The translations under genes and the position numbers were made by a program. A DNA stretch of 64,000 bases from Cytospora piceicola. Its lineage: Eukaryota; Ascomycota; Sordariomycetes; Diaporthales; Cytosporaceae. Shown here piece by piece: positions 59,201-64,000 of this stretch; within the stretch, counting starts at the first letter, position 1, and the number at the start of each line of letters is the position of its first letter. The stretch spans positions 124,001-188,000 of the forward strand of contig JALQBC010000054.1 of NCBI GenBank assembly GCA_023375675.1, in the 5' to 3' direction. The notes under the pieces were generated by a model. It ran no database searches, had not been told where the DNA came from, and saw only the letters and a program-made list of their open reading frames with translations.

Positions 59201-62100
59201 TATAAAATCTTATAAATACGACTTTTAGCTATTTTTAACCGTAGTAATTAACTAAAGTAAATCGTTTACAATATAGTAAGTATACTTAAAACTAATAAAA
59301 AAACAAGCTTATATCGATAATAATAAGAAAAGATTTATTACAGATGTTTTTAAAAACGTTTAACTAAAAAAACAGCGAATATATATTAAGAATAGTTACT
59401 TTATTAAAAGTATAAAGGTTTACGATTATATATCCTTTACGTTTATCTTTTACTATCTTTTATACTACGAAGATAAGTAAACCGAATAAAGTAAACTAAG
59501 TAACCTACTCGGTATAACTTTATTTATAAAAACCGTTTATTATACCGTTAATAATTTTCTAGTTCTTTTTATTAAAATAATACGGTTATTATAATATCTT
59601 TTAATTTTATTAGCTTTCGACTAAAAGAACTTATATCTACTTACTTTTAAATACTCGAATATTTAAAGTGTTTTTAAATACGTATATAAACTTATATATA
59701 AAACGGTTTACCTTTAATATAAACTTAAACGAATACCGGTATATATATACGTCGTTTAATAACTTTATTTCGAGCAAGTCTTTAATATAAGTAATACTAA
59801 GTTTTCTATTTAAACGAAAATATTTATATATCTTTACGTTCGTTTTATTTAAAAACGGCTTATTCGGAATAAATTCTTTAATACTAATAAGTTATTCGAT
59901 ACTATTTAAAACGTTTAATATACTAGTAAAGTTAAACTTAAAAGATAAGTTAACGATTACGTTTTATATAAATAGCTCGGAATAATAAAAAGGTAATTAA
60001 TTATAATTTAATAAAGTTTAAATAATACTTTTTTATTCTATACGTTTTATATATTCTTCGGAAATAAGTTCGAGTATACTTAAATAAATGTTTTTACTAA
60101 TTTTTAAAAAAAAAAACGATTAATTTATAGCTATTACGCTATAAGAGTTTTAGCTAATTAAAATATTTACCTAACCTTTTTACTTTAGCTTAAATAAAAA
60201 AGATTTAGTTTTCCTATAAGTAGCTTAATAATAAATACGATATAGCTTAATTATAATAGAATTATAGCAGTAAAAACGGCTTTTACTTTATAAGTATATA
60301 AGGCGGTTTTAATAAAGACCGATACCTTTACTTATATACTATTAAAGTAACTAAATAATATACTAGCTATCGAGTTAAAAATGTTTATTTAATATAGTAT
60401 TATAAATTCTTATCTTATTAACAGTCTTATATTTAAGCGTTTAAACACTTATACTCTTATCTTTACCGATAAAATAGTAAATAAACCGTTTAAAATAGCT
60501 TAGTAAAAGATATTAAACTTAGCTTAACTAAAGGTACTTATTTTACTTATCTTTTAAAAATTAGTTTAAGCTTTTTAATTTACTTTAATATTAAGTATTA
60601 GGTTTAATATCGTTTAAAAGATCGTATATTTAAAAGCCCCGGTATTATAGTAAATATTAAAACTATAACCGGTTAAGAAACTATACGCCTCGGTATAAAC
60701 GTATATATAACTATAACCTTTATAAAGCGATATTTAAAGCGGTATATTAAAGTTTAAAACGAAACCTTCTTATCTTATTATACCGGGGTATATTTTAACG
60801 TTATTATAATAACGATAGTATTTAAAAAAACGTAGTTTAAACGAGGAAACGTAACTATAATCGATATAACAGAAATTATTCGGATAAAATAAATATTTTT
60901 TATAGTAAATACCGTCGTTTAATAGTTTTAGAATAGATAGTTTTATATTAAAGTTATATATATTAACGTCTTCGACTATTATATATCTGTTATTCGAAGG
61001 TTTTTTTTTATCGGTAAATTAGTTATTTTTTAAGCTTATTTATTTATTAATATCTTCCGGTAGTTCGTTTATTATAATAAACGTTATTTCTTTATTAACC
61101 GAATAAAAGCTATCTTATATTAGCTTTTCTTTATAAGCGGTATTATATTAAAAGGTACTGTCGTTTACGTTAAAGAGTTAAACGTCTTTTACTATTATAT
61201 TATCTTTACTATTTTAATAAGCGAAACGTTAAAAGATTTTAAGCTAATTATAACGCTTTTATAAGTAACGTTATTTGAAAAGACTTTAGTTTATAATATT
61301 AGTTAGTAATTATAACGTTAACTTAAATAGTAGTAGGTTATAAGTAGCCTGTTATTAGTTTTAAACAGTCTTTTACGTTTTAATTAGCTGTTTTTATTAT
61401 TTAAATAATAACTTTTAATAATCGTTTAAACTAAGCTATAAAGGCTATTTTAATACTTAAGCTTAAAGTAAAACTTATTTAAACCGCTAGAAGTTAAAAC
61501 GGTTAAATAATAAAACCGATTATTAAAAACCCGCCTTTTATAGCCGGGAACGGATAAGCTAAGCTTAATATCGTAGTAGCTCGGGTTAACGTTTATTTAT
61601 AACAGGCTGTTATAGCTTTATATAAATAGATATAGCCTTTTTTTTAAGTATATATTAAGTCTTTTACTTAGCTTTAAGCTTACGTTCGAAATCCCGGGAG
61701 TTAACGTTATACTCGAGGTAATTAAAGTAATAAATAACTATCTGTTTATCGATTCGGTTTTATATATTTCGAACGATAAAACTATTTAGCTATTCGGCTA
61801 AAACGGTAAAGCGATAAATATGTTAAGTAAAGTTTAGAATATTCTTATTATTTCGGGTATTATATCGTATATATCGAAAGCTATTTAAAATTCCGTCGGC
61901 TATATTATAAGGTATACTAAAGTCTGTAATAAAATACTTTTTCTACTTTATTTATATATTAAGGTAAATAGTTAAGTTAGATCTTTCTTTATTTAATAAA
62001 GTGTTTTAAAACTACGAATAAGTAGATCCGGTAAAGTAAGTAAAAAGATTTTAATATAAGGTTTATTATCGAGTTTCGATATTAGCAATATATATACGAT
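56300..62100 (-). mobile_element. Second Ty3/Gypsy lineage, minus strand, RIP-degraded
   Basis: On the minus strand, reverse transcriptase is at about 60000-58800: F-I-D-N-IIIFSN near 59133-59116, then a KRYISLLAKKSFIGY segment and LEKFINLIGYFR, the Ty3/Gypsy connection region. The integrase core lies at about 57700-57300 (SNKDFKFFSDF and KLAYLTAY, matching the family's SDRD-FxSxFW and STAYHPQ motifs). Gag should lie near 61800-60900. The second catalytic Asp codon is AAT (Asn). This is a different lineage from copies A and B: the residues around the motif (KSFIGY, not KVNFLEY) differ. LTRs were not found; the right edge meets the TIR-element copy at about 62110. Confidence 0.75.
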
Positions 62101-62111
62101 AACGTTAAATA

Positions 62112-64000
62112 AACGCTAACAGGTCTTTTTATACCGTTACTTTATTATTTATATAAGATACTTCTATAAGCTTTTTAGTATTATTTTAGCTAGTATATAG
62201 TTTAAATCTTCTAAAAGTGTTTTCTTTAAACTTATAAGTAAATAATAAGTTTATAAATAGTTAAAAAACGCTAATCGATAGTTTACGTTTATAATTATAT
62301 ATATTTTAGCCTTCGTTTTTATTAAAATAACGACTAAATAAGCTTTTACTTTAATTATAATTATAAATAAAGTTATTATTATTTAAGCTATTATTAAAGT
62401 TATTACCGGGGTTTTTACTGCTACCGGCTATATAGTATATATAGTTTTTAACAGGTTATATATTACTTTTTTAAGCGGTATAATTATATTAATAAGAATT
62501 CTTAAGGTAAACCGCCGGTTTATAGGTAGTATAGTAGAAATTAAAAAGATTACTTAATAATATATAAAACAACGGTATTTATAAACTTATCTTTTACTTA
62601 TATAATCGAAACGCCTCGGTATTTCTTAATATAGAAATTATAGTGTTAATATAACGTTTTTCTTTAAAACTACCCGGTAAGTTTATTTATACTAAAGTAA
62701 TTTCCGGTCGGTTAAATATATTAATTTAAACGGTTTATAAAACTAAATCTTTTTTTTATAATAGTATTATAAAAATAATTAAAAATAATATAATATATAA
62801 GCGGATAGTTTCGGTTATTAATTTAAATAAAAGTAAAACCTTTAAATTATTATATTATATACTTTTTATTATTTTTAATTGTTATTTAAAGTTTTAAGTA
62901 GTCTTTTTATTTTCTTTATTTATTTCGACTATTATTTCTCGGCTTTTTAACTTTTCAGGTTTTCTTATTATATAAACTACTAGTTCGATTAAAGTATAAG
63001 TAAGAAGTTAGTATTTTAATAAGAATAAAGTTTTTAAAGCGTTATAAATAATTACCTTTTGTTTACGTTTTATTTAGCTTAAACCGAGTATTATTTTAAA
63101 AAGTAGTTTTTATCTTTTATAAAATAAGCTTTCGAACTTAAATTTCTGTAAAAACTAATAAATCGGTTTACGTTTTTTTAAGTTATAAATATAGCTTAAT
63201 CGTTATAAGTTATAAAAGTACCGGAATTTATAGTAAAACTCGATATTCTTATTAAACTAGCTACGTATAATAATAAAGAAATAACCGTTATTAAGCTTTT
63301 ATAGCTAATAACTAAAGTAATATACTTTACAGATATATTTTATAAAGCGTTTTTAAATATAACGAAATTAGTCGTTTTTATTTTAATTATTATAGTAATA
63401 CTTAAGATAAAAAATATAAAGCTATTATTAGTTAATATAGTTAGTCGAGTACTTTAAAAAAGTAAAATTATAGTTTATAACGTAAAGTCGGTATTAAGTA
63501 AGGTATTCGGTAATAGCTACTTTAATACGACGTAAAAGCTAAATATTTTTAATAACTGTATAGTTTTAAAGTATTATTAAGAATATATCTAAGAAATATA
63601 TATCGAGTATATTATTTAAACCCGATATAATTATAATATAGAATTCTTATAGTAAATAACCGGTAAGTTATAGTAAATAAGTAATAATACCGGCTAAATA
63701 AATAAAATAATACTTTTACGCTTTTCGATTTTTTAAAATCCGGAGATTAAAGCTAATTACTTACTAGCTACTATAGTAATAATAACTTAATAACTATTGT
63801 AGTATAATCCGATAAACTTAATTTATAGTATTAAAAGGCTAGATAATATATAATAAAGCGTATTTAAGTTATAGCTATTATTTAATAATAATAGTATAGT
63901 ATAGTAGTATATAATAAAGATAGATTTTCTTTCTTCTTTTTTTATATAACCGAGTACTTTTATAAACTATATATAAACTTATAAACTTATTATAAACTTA
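62112..64000 (-). mobile_element. Second copy of the long-TIR element, inverted, cut by window end
   Basis: Reverse complement of about 51620-53525. Matching blocks include the ACCGACCGGAAATTAC and CACCGAGGTATTT segments near 52920 and 53010 and the GAAGATTTAAACTATATA segment near 53425. It stops at about 62112, exactly where the right inverted repeat would begin in copy 1, so that repeat is missing. The opposite inverted repeat starts around 63885 and runs past the window end. Confidence 0.75.

Overview
The window looks like a chromosome segment of a filamentous ascomycete (Pezizomycotina). The evidence is short fungal introns (GTAAGT donor, TACTAAT branch point, TATAG acceptor), C-ending codon preference in the intact genes, and two kinds of DNA that alternate with sharp edges. 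Most of the window (about 1-21275, 26077-40725 and 49400-64000) is very AT-rich and carries an extreme repeat-induced point mutation (RIP) signature: CA and TG dinucleotides are almost gone, TA is in excess and CG is kept. Two GC-balanced islands (21277-26066 and 40731-49330) have normal CA/TG and hold the only credible host genes. The species cannot be named from the sequence.

AT-rich block 1 is a nest of dead transposons. Two plus-strand copies of one Ty3/Gypsy family (1-6100, cut by the window edge; 13390-20142) and one truncated minus-strand copy with LTR-like flanks (8626-12660) can be aligned to each other. A non-coding element family with a TAAG/CTTA microsatellite core is present three times (1840-2837, 6103-8037, 20143-21274). 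One copy sits in the Gypsy reverse transcriptase of copy A with a clean TA target duplication. A 539 bp terminal-inverted-repeat (TIR) element with a 9 bp duplication sits in copy B.

Island 1 has one two-exon gene of unknown function on the minus strand (21678-22421), simple-sequence tracts, and a stretch that is paralogous to the start of island 2. AT-rich block 2 holds a transposon-like unit of about 8.5 kb with a Tnp2/Plavaka-like transposase relic (26077-34576). Next comes 62-77 bp of island sequence, then a complete Ty1/Copia element on the minus strand (34654-40725) with 143 bp LTRs, a primer-binding site, a polypurine tract and a 5 bp duplication. Without these insertions the two islands would be one continuous region.

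Island 2 carries an intact 408-codon gene (44575-45801), a convergent two-exon gene (46056-46663, minus), a well-supported coding exon of an incompletely resolved minus-strand gene (46960-47200), and a decayed minus-strand gene with one in-frame stop (48445-49248). AT-rich block 3 contains a TIR element with 240 bp inverted repeats (51515-53756), a second Gypsy lineage on the minus strand (about 56300-62100), and part of another copy of the TIR element running off the window end (62112-64000).

I recognise no pathway or metabolic cluster. The main interest is structural: transposon-edge compartment boundaries, RIP that changed catalytic residues according to their dinucleotide context, and several repeat families with clear target duplications.
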